Below, piece by piece: positions 15,821 to 23,801 of a DNA stretch of 64,000 nt. The first letter of the stretch is position 1. Each line of letters starts with the position of its first letter. The translations under genes were made by a program, and so were the position numbers. The notes below the pieces were generated by a model. It ran no database searches. It saw only the letters and a program-made list of their open reading frames with translations, and was not told the origin of the DNA. Origin of the DNA: Actinoplanes philippinensis (GTDB taxonomy: Bacteria > Actinomycetota > Actinomycetes > Mycobacteriales > Micromonosporaceae); the NCBI RefSeq assembly GCF_900113015.1, contig NZ_FONV01000020.1:62001-126000 (forward strand). Reading direction: 5' to 3'.

Positions 15821-16479
15821 TCCGGGTGGTGCTCGTCGACGACCAGCACCTGGTGCGGGCCGGGTTCCGGATGGTCCTCGACTACCAGGACGACATGACG
15901 GTGGTCGGCGAGGCCGGCGACGGGGCGGAGGCGCTGCGCCTGCTGCGGACCACTCCGGCCGACGTGGTGGTGATGGATCTGCGGATGCCGGTGCTCGACG
16001 GGGTGACCGCGACCCGGCGGATCTGCGCGGCCGGGCCGCTGCCCCGGGTGCTGGTGCTGACCACCTTCGACACCGACGAGGAGGCGTTCGCGGCGCTGCA
16101 GGCCGGGGCGAGCGGTTTCCTGCTCAAGAGCGTGCCGCCGGACGACCTGCTCAAGGCCATCCGGGTGGTGGCCGGCGGCGAGTCCGTGGTGGCGCCCCGG
16201 GTGACCCGGCGGCTGCTGGACCGGTTCGCCGGGCGGCTGACCAGCGGCGAGGACGCCGGGCCGGGGGCGCACGGGCTCACCGAGCGGGAACGGGAGGTGC
16301 TGCTGCTGGTCGCCCAGGGCCTGTCCAACCTGGAGATCAGCGCCCGCCTGCAGGTCGCCGAGGCGACGGTGAAGACCCACATCGGCCGGATCCTCGGCAA
16401 GCTGGGCCTGCGCGACCGGGTGCAGGCGGTGGTCTTCGCCTACGAGTCGGGCATGGTGCGACCCGGCGAACCGTCCTGA
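15817..16479 (+). CDS. NarL/LuxR-family response regulator
   Basis: A 220-residue regulator. The receiver has VVLVDDQHLVRAGFRMVL (acidic pair) and phospho-Asp in VVVMDLRMPVLDG, with Lys in FLLKSVPPDDL. The C-terminal LuxR HTH is LTEREREVLLLVAQGLSNLEISARLQVAEATVKTHIGRILGKLGL. The GTG start overlaps the kinase stop (GTGA). Partner of the kinase just upstream; the ABC exporter operon is the probable target. Confidence 0.92.
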   Translation: MIRVVLVDDQHLVRAGFRMVLDYQDDMTVVGEAGDGAEALRLLRTTPADVVVMDLRMPVLDGVTATRRICAAGPLPRVLVLTTFDTDEEAFAALQAGASGFLLKSVPPDDLLKAIRVVAGGESVVAPRVTRRLLDRFAGRLTSGEDAGPGAHGLTEREREVLLLVAQGLSNLEISARLQVAEATVKTHIGRILGKLGLRDRVQAVVFAYESGMVRPGEPS

Positions 16480-16503
16480 GGGCCGCGGATCTAGGGTGGA
16501 TCG

Positions 16504-16878
16504 ATGGGGACGGTACGCAAGGTTCAGGTCACGTTCGACTGCGCGGACCCGGAGCGGGTCGCCCGTTTCTGGTGCGAGGTGCTCGGCTATGTGACGCCCC
16601 CGGGCAGCTCCGGCGTCGCGACGGATCCGGCCGGCGACGGCCCGCGCCTCTACTTCCAGCGGGTGCCCGAGGGCAAGGTCGTGAAGAACCGGGTGCACCT
16701 CGACGTCCGGGTCGGCACCGGCCTGGTCGGCGACGAGCGGCTCGCCGTGCTGACCGCCGAGAGCGAGCGGCTCACCGCCCTCGGCGCGACCGTCTTCCGG
16801 GTGCTGCACGCCGACGAGGAGAACGAGTCGTGCATCGTCATGCAGGATGTCGAGGGCAACGAGTTCTGCCTCGACTGA
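16504..16878 (+). CDS. VOC-superfamily (glyoxalase-like) protein
   Basis: A 124-residue single-domain protein: KVQVTFDCADPERVARFWCEVLGY at the start, VKNRVHLDVRV in the centre and a final strand ending CIVMQDVEGNEFCLD. This is the glyoxalase-like domain (Glyoxalase_6 type) with plausible metal ligands His and Glu. TAGGGT lies six bases before the ATG, indicating a leaderless transcript. Substrate unknown; members include glyoxalases and antibiotic-binding proteins. Confidence 0.85.
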   Translation: MGTVRKVQVTFDCADPERVARFWCEVLGYVTPPGSSGVATDPAGDGPRLYFQRVPEGKVVKNRVHLDVRVGTGLVGDERLAVLTAESERLTALGATVFRVLHADEENESCIVMQDVEGNEFCLD

Positions 16879-16885
16879 CCGCCGG

Positions 16886-17548
16886 CTACTCGCAGGGCTC
16901 GAACGCGTTGGTGATGTAGGCGATCCGGCCCGAGCCGTCCTCGTGGTCGCCCGCCCACACCATCGCGGGCTCGGCCGCCGTGGTGATCCAGTACATCTGG
17001 AACACGTCGTCCCAGCGGGCGGTCGCTCCGGGGATCAGGCGTCTCGCCTCGCCGACGGTGGTGGCGGTGGTGACGTCGTGCGGCAGGGTCACCCCCTTCG
17101 GGATACGGCCGGCGCCGACGGTCCAACCGACGAGACGGCCGGGTCCGGCCGGTGCGAGGGTCACCGTCAGGGCGCCCCAGGCGAGGGTACGGCGAGGGCC
17201 CGCCGCCGGGTCCAGCTCGCAGCCCTTGCCGTCGACCGCCCGGTCCGGTGTGCCCAGGGTGCGGCGCAGCATCCGTTCCGCGGCCTCGGCGGACCCGCCG
17301 ACCTGGATCCGCCCGACCGCCGTCGGTGTCAGCACGAGCCCGGCGAGCCCGGTGTATCCCCCGTCACCACCGCGCCCTCCGTCCGCCGTACGGGGTTCTC
17401 CCCACGCGGGCGCGGCGGCGACGGTGATCAGGACGGCGACGGCGGCCAGGCAGGTCGGACGCCTGGTGGAAGAGGACGGCACCGGTTCATCATCGGCTGC
17501 CGCGGACCGGGATCGGGCCGGCACGGCGCGGCCGCTGCGCCGGTCCAC
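16886..17548 (-). CDS. secreted hypothetical protein
   Basis: A 220-residue protein that I do not recognise. It has a hydrophobic export segment CLAAVAVLITVAAAPAWG near residues 33-50, preceded by an Arg pair. The mature part contains GLVLTPTAVGRIQVGGSAEAAERML, a motif seen in small secreted actinobacterial proteins with repeat-like beta domains, plus two cysteines (KGCELD and the terminal EPCE) that could form a disulfide. The true start may be an internal GTG (VPSSSTRRP, near residue 23), which would give a normal-length signal peptide. Convergent with the VOC gene. Confidence 0.65.
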   Translation of the reverse strand: MDRRSGRAVPARSRSAAADDEPVPSSSTRRPTCLAAVAVLITVAAAPAWGEPRTADGGRGGDGGYTGLAGLVLTPTAVGRIQVGGSAEAAERMLRRTLGTPDRAVDGKGCELDPAAGPRRTLAWGALTVTLAPAGPGRLVGWTVGAGRIPKGVTLPHDVTTATTVGEARRLIPGATARWDDVFQMYWITTAAEPAMVWAGDHEDGSGRIAYITNAFEPCE

Positions 17549-17619
17549 CCGTCCGCGTGACGACCGGGTGGTGGGAAACCGGTCCGGGCGGCTTGCCCCG
17601 GCCCGGCAGGATCGGCCCC

Positions 17620-18186
17620 ATGAAGGTGCATGAGCAGATCAGCGGACGGCTCCGGGAGTTCATCGAGGCGCAGCCGATGTTCTTCGTGGCGACCGCCCCG
17701 ACCGGCCCCGGCGGGCACGTCAACGTCTCCCCCAAGGGCATGTCCGGCACGTTCGTGGTGCTGGGCGGGCACCGGGTCGCCTACCTCGACTACCACGGCA
17801 GCGGCGCCGAGACGACCGCCCACCTCGACGAGAACGGGCGGATCACCCTGATGTTCTGCGCCTTCCAGGGCCCGCCGAACATCGTCCGCCTGCACGGCCG
17901 TGGCCGCACCGTCCCGGTGACGTCACCGGAGTTCAGCGAGATGCTGGCCCTCTTCCCGTCCCCACCGGACACCCACGCCGTCCGCTCGGTGATCGACGTG
18001 GCCGTCGAGCGGGTCAGCGACTCGTGCGGTTACGCGGTCCCCCTGATGTCCTACGAGGGCGACCGTGATCTGCTGGTCCGCGCCCACGAGCGCCGCTCCG
18101 AGGAGGACCTGGCCGAATACCGCCGGGTGAAGAACGGCGTGAGCATCGACGGCCGCCCGATCTTCGCCGCGCACCCGGTTCCGTAG
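17620..18186 (+). CDS. pyridoxamine 5'-phosphate oxidase-family protein
   Basis: A 188-residue FMN-binding split-barrel protein: ISGRLREFIEAQPMFFVATAPTGPGGHVNVSPKGMSG, then AYLDYHGSGAETTAHLDENGRITLMFCAFQGPPNIVRLHGRG. This pattern is shared by the PPOX-like proteins of unknown substrate common in actinomycetes. The ATG at 17620 (MKVHEQIS) is used because the longer reading frame lacks a ribosome-binding site and would overlap the divergent promoter region. Probably a flavin- or F420-dependent reductase. Confidence 0.85.
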   Translation: MKVHEQISGRLREFIEAQPMFFVATAPTGPGGHVNVSPKGMSGTFVVLGGHRVAYLDYHGSGAETTAHLDENGRITLMFCAFQGPPNIVRLHGRGRTVPVTSPEFSEMLALFPSPPDTHAVRSVIDVAVERVSDSCGYAVPLMSYEGDRDLLVRAHERRSEEDLAEYRRVKNGVSIDGRPIFAAHPVP

Positions 18187-18195
18187 CCTGTGACG

Positions 18196-19305
18196 GTGAT
18201 CGAGCAGGGGCGGCGGGAGCTGCAGCGGATGCGGGAGACGCCGGAGGCGTGGCGGGAGCTGCGGTACGAGAAGGGCGCCGCGGCCGACGGCTACGACTGC
18301 GATGTGAACGCCGTGCGGCGGGCTCAGGTGCTGTGGGCTCTGCAGTACGACCGCCGGGCCGGCGACCTCGCGCTCGTGCGGTGGCTGGCCGAGGCGGAGG
18401 CGCTGTGCCGGCGGGAGGCGCCGTTCCAGGGGCTGACCGAGGAGGCCGAGCTGGCCGGGTTCCTGCTGGCCGAGTATCGGCAGGTGGAGGACGTCTGGAC
18501 GCAGTGGGAGCTGAAACGGGCCAACTTCGACACGTGGTGCGGTTACGACATCGAGCACGTGGTCGCCGCGGGCGTCGCGACGACCATCGATTTCGTACGG
18601 GACAGCGAACACCCGTACCGCGAGGAGGTCCTTGATCGTCTCCTCGGTGACGACGGGCAGCCGGAATGCTCCGAGGACGACGTCGTGGCGTGGGCGCGGC
18701 GCCGGCGGATGGTCTTCCCCCGCGACCCGGCCGGCGAGAGCGCGCTCACCTGGGTGGCCCGGGCCCGGCTGGCCGGCGCCGACGAGACGGCCCGGCAGTG
18801 GCTGGACCGCTGGGCCGCCGGCCGCCCGCGCGACCGGGAGACGGTGTCCCGGCTGCGGTTCGAGCTGGCCGATCTCGGCGCGTTCGCGGAGGCCGCCGCG
18901 GCACAGCGGGAGCTGGTGGCCTTCGGCGGCACCGCGTGGGACCGGGCGTCGGCGTGGCTGAGCCTGGCCGAGCTGGAACGCAAGGCGGGCGGTCACGACG
19001 CCGCCTGGGCGGCGTTGCGGGAGTGCGGACGAACGCTCGGCGACGTGTCCGGCTGGACCGAGGTGGGGCTGGGCCGGACGTTCGTGCACGAGCTGTTCCT
19101 GCTGGCGGGCGAGGCCGGGGACGATCTGGCCGGCGCGGTGTTCGCCGAGGCGGACCGGCGGGCGGCCGTGGTGCCGCGACTGCCGCTGGTGGCGTTGCAG
19201 GCGGCCGCCGAGGCCGCCGGCCGGGCCGGCCATCCGGAGCGGGCCGGGCACTACCGCCGGGCGCGCGACGCCGAGCAGCGCCGGATCGACGAGGTCATGC
19301 GGTGA
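18196..19305 (+). CDS. hypothetical helical-repeat protein
   Basis: A 369-residue soluble, Ala/Arg/Glu-rich helical protein with no catalytic motif. The C-terminal half looks like degenerate TPR units (TAWDRASAWLSLAELERKAGGHDAAWAALRECGRTLG, then a final AAGRAGHPERAGHYRRARDAE). TAGCCT at 18184-18189 lies six bases before GTG 18196, so I place a leaderless start there; GTG 18190 is the longer alternative. It is convergent with the XRE-TPR regulator and the two genes overlap by 11 bases. Function unknown. Confidence 0.7.
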   Translation: MIEQGRRELQRMRETPEAWRELRYEKGAAADGYDCDVNAVRRAQVLWALQYDRRAGDLALVRWLAEAEALCRREAPFQGLTEEAELAGFLLAEYRQVEDVWTQWELKRANFDTWCGYDIEHVVAAGVATTIDFVRDSEHPYREEVLDRLLGDDGQPECSEDDVVAWARRRRMVFPRDPAGESALTWVARARLAGADETARQWLDRWAAGRPRDRETVSRLRFELADLGAFAEAAAAQRELVAFGGTAWDRASAWLSLAELERKAGGHDAAWAALRECGRTLGDVSGWTEVGLGRTFVHELFLLAGEAGDDLAGAVFAEADRRAAVVPRLPLVALQAAAEAAGRAGHPERAGHYRRARDAEQRRIDEVMR

Positions 19306-20503
19306 CCTGGAGGCGTTCGGCCAGGCCGCGCAGCTCGGCGCCGCCGGCGTTGCGGTTCGAGCGATCCAGCAGGGTACGGGTGGTCTCGCGGGTCAGGGCC
19401 GACGTGTGCACGTGCTGGGGCGCCAGCCGTTCGGCGACGAGCAGCAGCCGGATCGCCTCCCGGTCGCGGCCCCGCAGCCGGGCCAGCGCCCGCGCGGTGT
19501 CGGCGTAGTAGAACACCTGCCGGAAGCCGACCGGCAGGGCTGCCGGGTCGGTCGTGCGGGCGATCGCGGCGGCCCGGCCCGGGTCGCCGCCGTCGGCCTC
19601 GATGCCGATCTGCCAGAGGGACACGTTCGTGGGGCCGAAGTAGAGGCCCATCGTCGACGTCTCGCCGGTGTGGGCGGCCAGCGACGCGGCCTCGGCCGAC
19701 CAGGCGCGGCTGTCGTCGAGGCGCCCGCGGCCGCGGGTGGCCAGCGCGCAGATCAGCATCAGCGAGCCCATCACCTCGGCGACACCCGGCCGGCCAGGGT
19801 GGGCGCGCAGCTCGTCGACGGCGCGTTCGGCCAGGGTGAGCCCGCGCTGGTAGGAGCCGCAGCCGGTGGCCGCGCAGGCACGGGCGTACGCGGCGTACCC
19901 CAGGAGGGCCGGGTCCCCGGAGGCGACGGCCGCGTCCCGGCAACGCTCGGCGCCCAGCCACGCGTCGGCGAGGCGGCCCAGGTTGCGCAGCACCGACGAG
20001 GCGATGAAGGTGACGTCGCAGAGCAGCCGGATCGCTGTCACCCGGTCCGGGCCGGCGGCCGCCGCGTGCAGGTCACGCAGCACGGCCGGGAGGAGACGGG
20101 CCGCGCCCGCGTAGTCGCACGCCTGGCGCAGCGTGTCGATCAGCGTGATCGTCCGGGCCAGCTCGCTCACCGGCACGGACGGCGGGCCGGCCGGTTCGGA
20201 CAGGTCGACGTCGACCAGCGCCTGGCGGACGGCGTGCACGTGGGCGTGCGCGGCGACGACGTCGCGATCCGCGGCCGGCACGGCGACGCCGGTCAGCTCG
20301 GCGGGCGCACAGTCGAGGGCGGCCGCGATGTCGGCGAGCGTGAACCGGTTGTCGGCGGCCTGCCGGCCCCGCTCGATCCGGCTCCAGGTGGCGTGGGAGA
20401 GCCCGGCCCGGCTGGCCGCGAACCGTACGCTCCATCCGCGCAGCTGACGGCGTGCCCGAATACGTTCCCCGATGCCGGGGTCACCGCTCGGTCGTGGTGT
20501 CAT
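19295..20503 (-). CDS. XRE-family regulator with C-terminal TPR-like domain
   Basis: A 402-residue protein with an N-terminal HTH: IGERIRARRQLRGWSVRFAASRAGLSHATWSRIERGRQAADNRFTLADIAAALDC. A long all-helical region with repeated Ala-rich units follows. This architecture is widespread in Actinoplanes and Streptomyces and resembles quorum-type or pleiotropic regulators that bind small ligands through TPRs. On the minus strand TAGCGT (20515-20510) lies six bases before the ATG, giving a leaderless start. The target is unknown. Confidence 0.82.
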   Translation of the reverse strand: MTPRPSGDPGIGERIRARRQLRGWSVRFAASRAGLSHATWSRIERGRQAADNRFTLADIAAALDCAPAELTGVAVPAADRDVVAAHAHVHAVRQALVDVDLSEPAGPPSVPVSELARTITLIDTLRQACDYAGAARLLPAVLRDLHAAAAGPDRVTAIRLLCDVTFIASSVLRNLGRLADAWLGAERCRDAAVASGDPALLGYAAYARACAATGCGSYQRGLTLAERAVDELRAHPGRPGVAEVMGSLMLICALATRGRGRLDDSRAWSAEAASLAAHTGETSTMGLYFGPTNVSLWQIGIEADGGDPGRAAAIARTTDPAALPVGFRQVFYYADTARALARLRGRDREAIRLLLVAERLAPQHVHTSALTRETTRTLLDRSNRNAGGAELRGLAERLQVTA

Positions 20504-20559
20504 GCCCGGACGCTAACCCGGTCGCGGGCCGCTGCCGGTACATGCCCGCACCACCGGCG

Positions 20560-21195
20560 CTAGCGCGCGGACTCTCCGTAGACCAGGCGGAGGATGGCGT
20601 CGGTCAGGGTGTCGAGCAGCTCGTCCTCGTCGTAGGCGCCGGGGTCGGCGTAGACGTCGGCGAACATGGTGCTGCGCAGGTTGACGGCCATCCGGGCGAG
20701 CAGGGCGGGCGGGCCGCCGACGGTCAGGCCGGCGCGGGCGTCGCGCTCGATGCGGGCGCTGAACAGGGTGCAGCCCTTGTCGACGAGCCGGTCGCGGACC
20801 TGCATCACGTCGGGACCCGGGTCGGGAGCGAGGAACGCCTCGCGCAGCCACCGGCCGTCGACCTTCCACCGGGCCAGGCCGGCGGCCAGGCCGCGTCGCA
20901 GCGCCGCCCGGTCGAGCCCGTCGGCGGCGAGCCACTCGGCCAGCTCCACGTCGGCCTCGGCGATGCCCTGGTCGACGACCGCGGCGAGCAGCGCCTGCTT
21001 GGACTCGAAGTAGAAGTAGAACCCGGAGCGGGTGATGCCGGCCGCGCCGGCGAGCTCGTCGATCGTGACCTGACCGATCGGCTTGTCCCGGAAGACCCCT
21101 CGCGCGGCGTCGACCAGGGCCTGCTCGCGCTGGTCGCCTTTCGTGGGGGCTCGGCGGCTCCTGATGGCTGGCACGGCGACGACTCTACACGGCAT
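20560..21195 (-). CDS. TetR-family regulator of the divergent efflux gene
   Basis: About 211 residues. HTH: QREQALVDAARGVFRDKPIGQVTIDELAGAAGITRSGFYFYFESKQALLAAVVD. The C-terminal domain resembles the EthR-like group. The ATG at 21195 is used; a GTG seven codons later and an ATG at 21216 are alternatives, and none has a strong ribosome-binding site. It is divergent from an MFS drug-exporter gene with 76 bases between, the classical layout for a local efflux repressor. Confidence 0.85.
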   Translation of the reverse strand: MPCRVVAVPAIRSRRAPTKGDQREQALVDAARGVFRDKPIGQVTIDELAGAAGITRSGFYFYFESKQALLAAVVDQGIAEADVELAEWLAADGLDRAALRRGLAAGLARWKVDGRWLREAFLAPDPGPDVMQVRDRLVDKGCTLFSARIERDARAGLTVGGPPALLARMAVNLRSTMFADVYADPGAYDEDELLDTLTDAILRLVYGESAR

Positions 21196-21265
21196 CAAAT
21201 GTAATTGACGATGCATCTTTTGTTTTTGACACGACGTTGAAAATCCTTGGCGGCAGGTCTACGGT
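21196..21265 (+). promoter_or_regulatory. MFS exporter promoter and candidate TetR operator
   Basis: TTGAAA (21237-21242), a 17-base spacer and TACGGT (21260-21265) lie six bases before the exporter ATG, a strong leaderless promoter. Upstream, an unusually AT-rich stretch contains the palindrome GATGCATC (21210-21217) inside a looser dyad with outer arms CAAATG (21196-21201) and CTTTTG (21217-21222). This is the likely binding site of the divergent TetR protein; its exact limits are uncertain. Confidence 0.55.
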
Positions 21266-21271
21266 CGGCGC

Positions 21272-22729
21272 ATGTCCTTCAGAACGCGGCTGGCGTTGCC
21301 CGTCGCCTCGTACGTCGTCCTGCTCGTCTCCGCACTGCAGACCCTCGTCGTCCCGGTCGTCGCCGACATCCAGGCCGAGCTGGGCGTCTCGGCCAGCGCG
21401 GTCAGCTGGGTGGTGACCGCCAACCTGCTGGCCGCCGCGGTGCTCACGCCGATGCTCGGCCGCCTCGGCGACCTGCACGGCCGCCGTGCCGTGATGCTCG
21501 GCGTGCTGACCGTGGTGCTGCTCGGCTCGGTGCTCGCCGCCACCACCTCCAGCCTGCCGCTGCTGCTCCTCGGCCGGATCGCGCAGGCCGCCAGCTTCGG
21601 GCTCTTCCCGCTCGCCATCGGCATGCTCCGTGAGGAGCTGCCACCGCACCGCCTGACCGGCGCGATGGCCCTGGTCAGCGGCATGTTGTCGGTCGGCGCC
21701 GGACTCGGCCTGGTGATCACCGGCCTGCTCATGCGGCAGGGCGGCGACTACCACCGGCTGTTCTGGCTGGCCACCCTGCTGACCCTGATCGGCCTGGCCG
21801 GCGCCTGGCTGCTGACCGCCCGTCCCGGCGCCGCCTCCGGCACCCTCGACTGGGCCGGCGCGGCCCTGCTCGGCCTCGGCCTCGTGCTGCTCCTGCTGCC
21901 GCTGGCCGAGGGCAACAGCTGGGGCTGGGGCTCGGCCCGGGTGCTCGCCCTGCTCGCCGCCTCGGCCGTCACCCTGACACTGTTCGTCCTGCTCGAACGG
22001 CGGGTCACCCATCCGCTGGTCAGCCCCCGGATGCTCAGCCACCGCCCGATCGTGGTCGCCAACGCGGCCGGGCTGTACCTCGGCTTCTCGATGTTCGCCG
22101 TGTTCCTGGCGGTGTCCACGCTGGTGCAGACGCCACCCACGGTGGCCGGCTACGGTTTCGGCGCGTCGGTGCTCGCCACCAGCCTGATCTATCTGCTGCC
22201 CGGCACCGCGAGCGGCGTGGTCACGGCGCCGCTCGGCGGCCGGCTGGTCGCCCGCTTCGGCGCCAAGGCCACCCTCGTGGTCGCGGCCGTGCTGGCCGCC
22301 GCCGGCTTCGCCTGGCTCGCGGTGCTGCACGCCGCGACCTGGCAGGTCATCGCCGGGGCGCTGGCCGTCAACACCGCTGTCACCTTCGGGTACGCCGCAC
22401 TGCCCGCCCTGCTCATCGCCCACGTCGAGCCCGCCGAGACCGGCATCGCCAACAGCGTGAACTCGATCGCCCGCTCGGTCGGCATGTCACTGGGCACCGC
22501 GTTCGTGGTCACCATGACGACCCGCAACCCGATCCCCGGCCCGGTGCCGCTGCCACGGGAGTCCCAGCTCGTGACGGTCTTCGTGGTCGGCGCCGCCCTG
22601 GCCGCGGCCGCCGCCACCGCCGTGGGCCTGCTGCTGCCGCGAGCCCGCCGGCCGAGACTCACCGTCGCCGAGGTGGAGGCCGACGAGGTGCTGGGCGCGG
22701 CCGGGCTCGATGTGCCGGTCCGCCCCTGA
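21272..22729 (+). CDS. MFS drug exporter (DHA2/EmrB-QacA type)
   Basis: A 485-residue transporter with about 14 membrane helices. The first helix region VASYVVLLVSALQTLVVPVVADIQAELGVSASAVSWVVTANLL matches the DHA2 family. Motif A is in GRLGDLHGRRAVMLG, and the motif C-like region is MLSVGAGLGLVITG. It likely extrudes hydrophobic drugs using the proton gradient. The ATG follows a -10 box by six bases, and there is no ribosome-binding site. The divergent TetR gene is the presumed repressor. Confidence 0.9.
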   Translation: MSFRTRLALPVASYVVLLVSALQTLVVPVVADIQAELGVSASAVSWVVTANLLAAAVLTPMLGRLGDLHGRRAVMLGVLTVVLLGSVLAATTSSLPLLLLGRIAQAASFGLFPLAIGMLREELPPHRLTGAMALVSGMLSVGAGLGLVITGLLMRQGGDYHRLFWLATLLTLIGLAGAWLLTARPGAASGTLDWAGAALLGLGLVLLLLPLAEGNSWGWGSARVLALLAASAVTLTLFVLLERRVTHPLVSPRMLSHRPIVVANAAGLYLGFSMFAVFLAVSTLVQTPPTVAGYGFGASVLATSLIYLLPGTASGVVTAPLGGRLVARFGAKATLVVAAVLAAAGFAWLAVLHAATWQVIAGALAVNTAVTFGYAALPALLIAHVEPAETGIANSVNSIARSVGMSLGTAFVVTMTTRNPIPGPVPLPRESQLVTVFVVGAALAAAAATAVGLLLPRARRPRLTVAEVEADEVLGAAGLDVPVRP

Positions 22730-22852
22730 TCACGGCGAGTACCGGCCCTCCTCGGAACCGGACCCGGACCCGATGCCGCTGGCCCCGCGCACGGAACTGA
22801 ACCGCACGAGCCGGCAGCGGCCCGTCACTCCACCGGGCAGCGGTCACCGGAC

Positions 22853-23777
22853 CTACAGGCCGGCGTCGCTGAGGATCCGGTACATCCGGCTCGGAGGGAG
22901 CACGGGGTTGGCGGCGGCATCGTCGGCGACGTCGGGGACCGGGTCCGACAGCAATCGCTCCAGCAGCGCGTCCGTGATCCCGGGATGGCGGGCGGCCGCA
23001 CGGCGCAGAAAGGACTCCGCAGCGGCGGCGAACGCCTGGAGGGCCGGCACGGGCAGCCCGGGATCCTCCAGGGCGACGCGCCGCACGTACGGGCTCGGCT
23101 CGTCGACCAGCGTGCGCAGCACGTGCCGGGGGAAGTTGGGGTGCTCGACCACTCCGGTTCGGCCGGATCCCACGCCAGTGCCACCTCTGCCGCAACGCTT
23201 CCGCCCGCACGCTCGGCTTCGACCAGCGCGAACAGCCGGCCTCTCGTCGCGGCGCCGACATGGCGGCTGCGGGCCACCGCGACCCGCACGATCGGGTCGT
23301 CGACGGCCAGGAGCCGGGTGACCATGCCGGCGGACAGATGCGGGTTGCCCGCGGCGGACCGGCGGACCTCGTCGTCCTCCGTTCGCATCAGCTGTGCGAA
23401 CTGGTCCGGGGTCAGCGGGTGGTAACGGGCCACGTTCGCCCGGGTGGCCGGGTCGGCAGGGCCTCGATGCCGATCATCGCCTCGTGCTCCACGGTCCATC
23501 GGACGAAGTCCGCGTGGGCGTCACGGATGGCGGGGTCGGGATGCCTGGCGATTCTGCGGCGCATCGCCGGGGAGACCCGGTCGCCGTGCAGGCCCACCGC
23601 GGTGCCGCTGTCGCCGTGCGTGAGCAGTGCCTCGACGACGGCGTCGGCCATCCGGCCCTGGCGCTGCGCCAACCCGTGCCGCCCGGCCTCGTGTGCGGCC
23701 AGGCGCACCAGGACGTCCTCCGGGGCTTGCGGGTTTCGCCCCAGCCCGGAGAGTCGCGGATGGCCGAGGCTCGTCAT
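22853..23777 (-). pseudogene. leucine-rich-repeat-variant/HEAT-like protein broken by two frameshifts
   Basis: Three minus-strand frames follow one another and read as one repeat protein. Frame A begins at ATG 23777 (MTSLGHPRLSGLG) with RIARHPDPAIRDAHADFVRW. Frame B then gives ADPATRANVARYHPLTPDQFAQL and AAGNPHLSAGMVTRLLAVDDPIVRVAVARS. Frame C gives VVEHPNFPRHVLRTLVDEPSPYVRRVALEDPGLP and RHPGITDALLERLL, ending at 22853. The repeated RxxxARHPxxxxxxLxxLxxDxxxxVR unit is that of LRV/HEAT-like proteins of unknown function. The shifts fall near 23455-23465 and 23160-23175, each consistent with one missing base. Decay and sequencing error cannot be told apart here. Confidence 0.7.
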
Positions 23778-23801
23778 CCGCCCACCGTAGCCGGACCCGG
23801 A

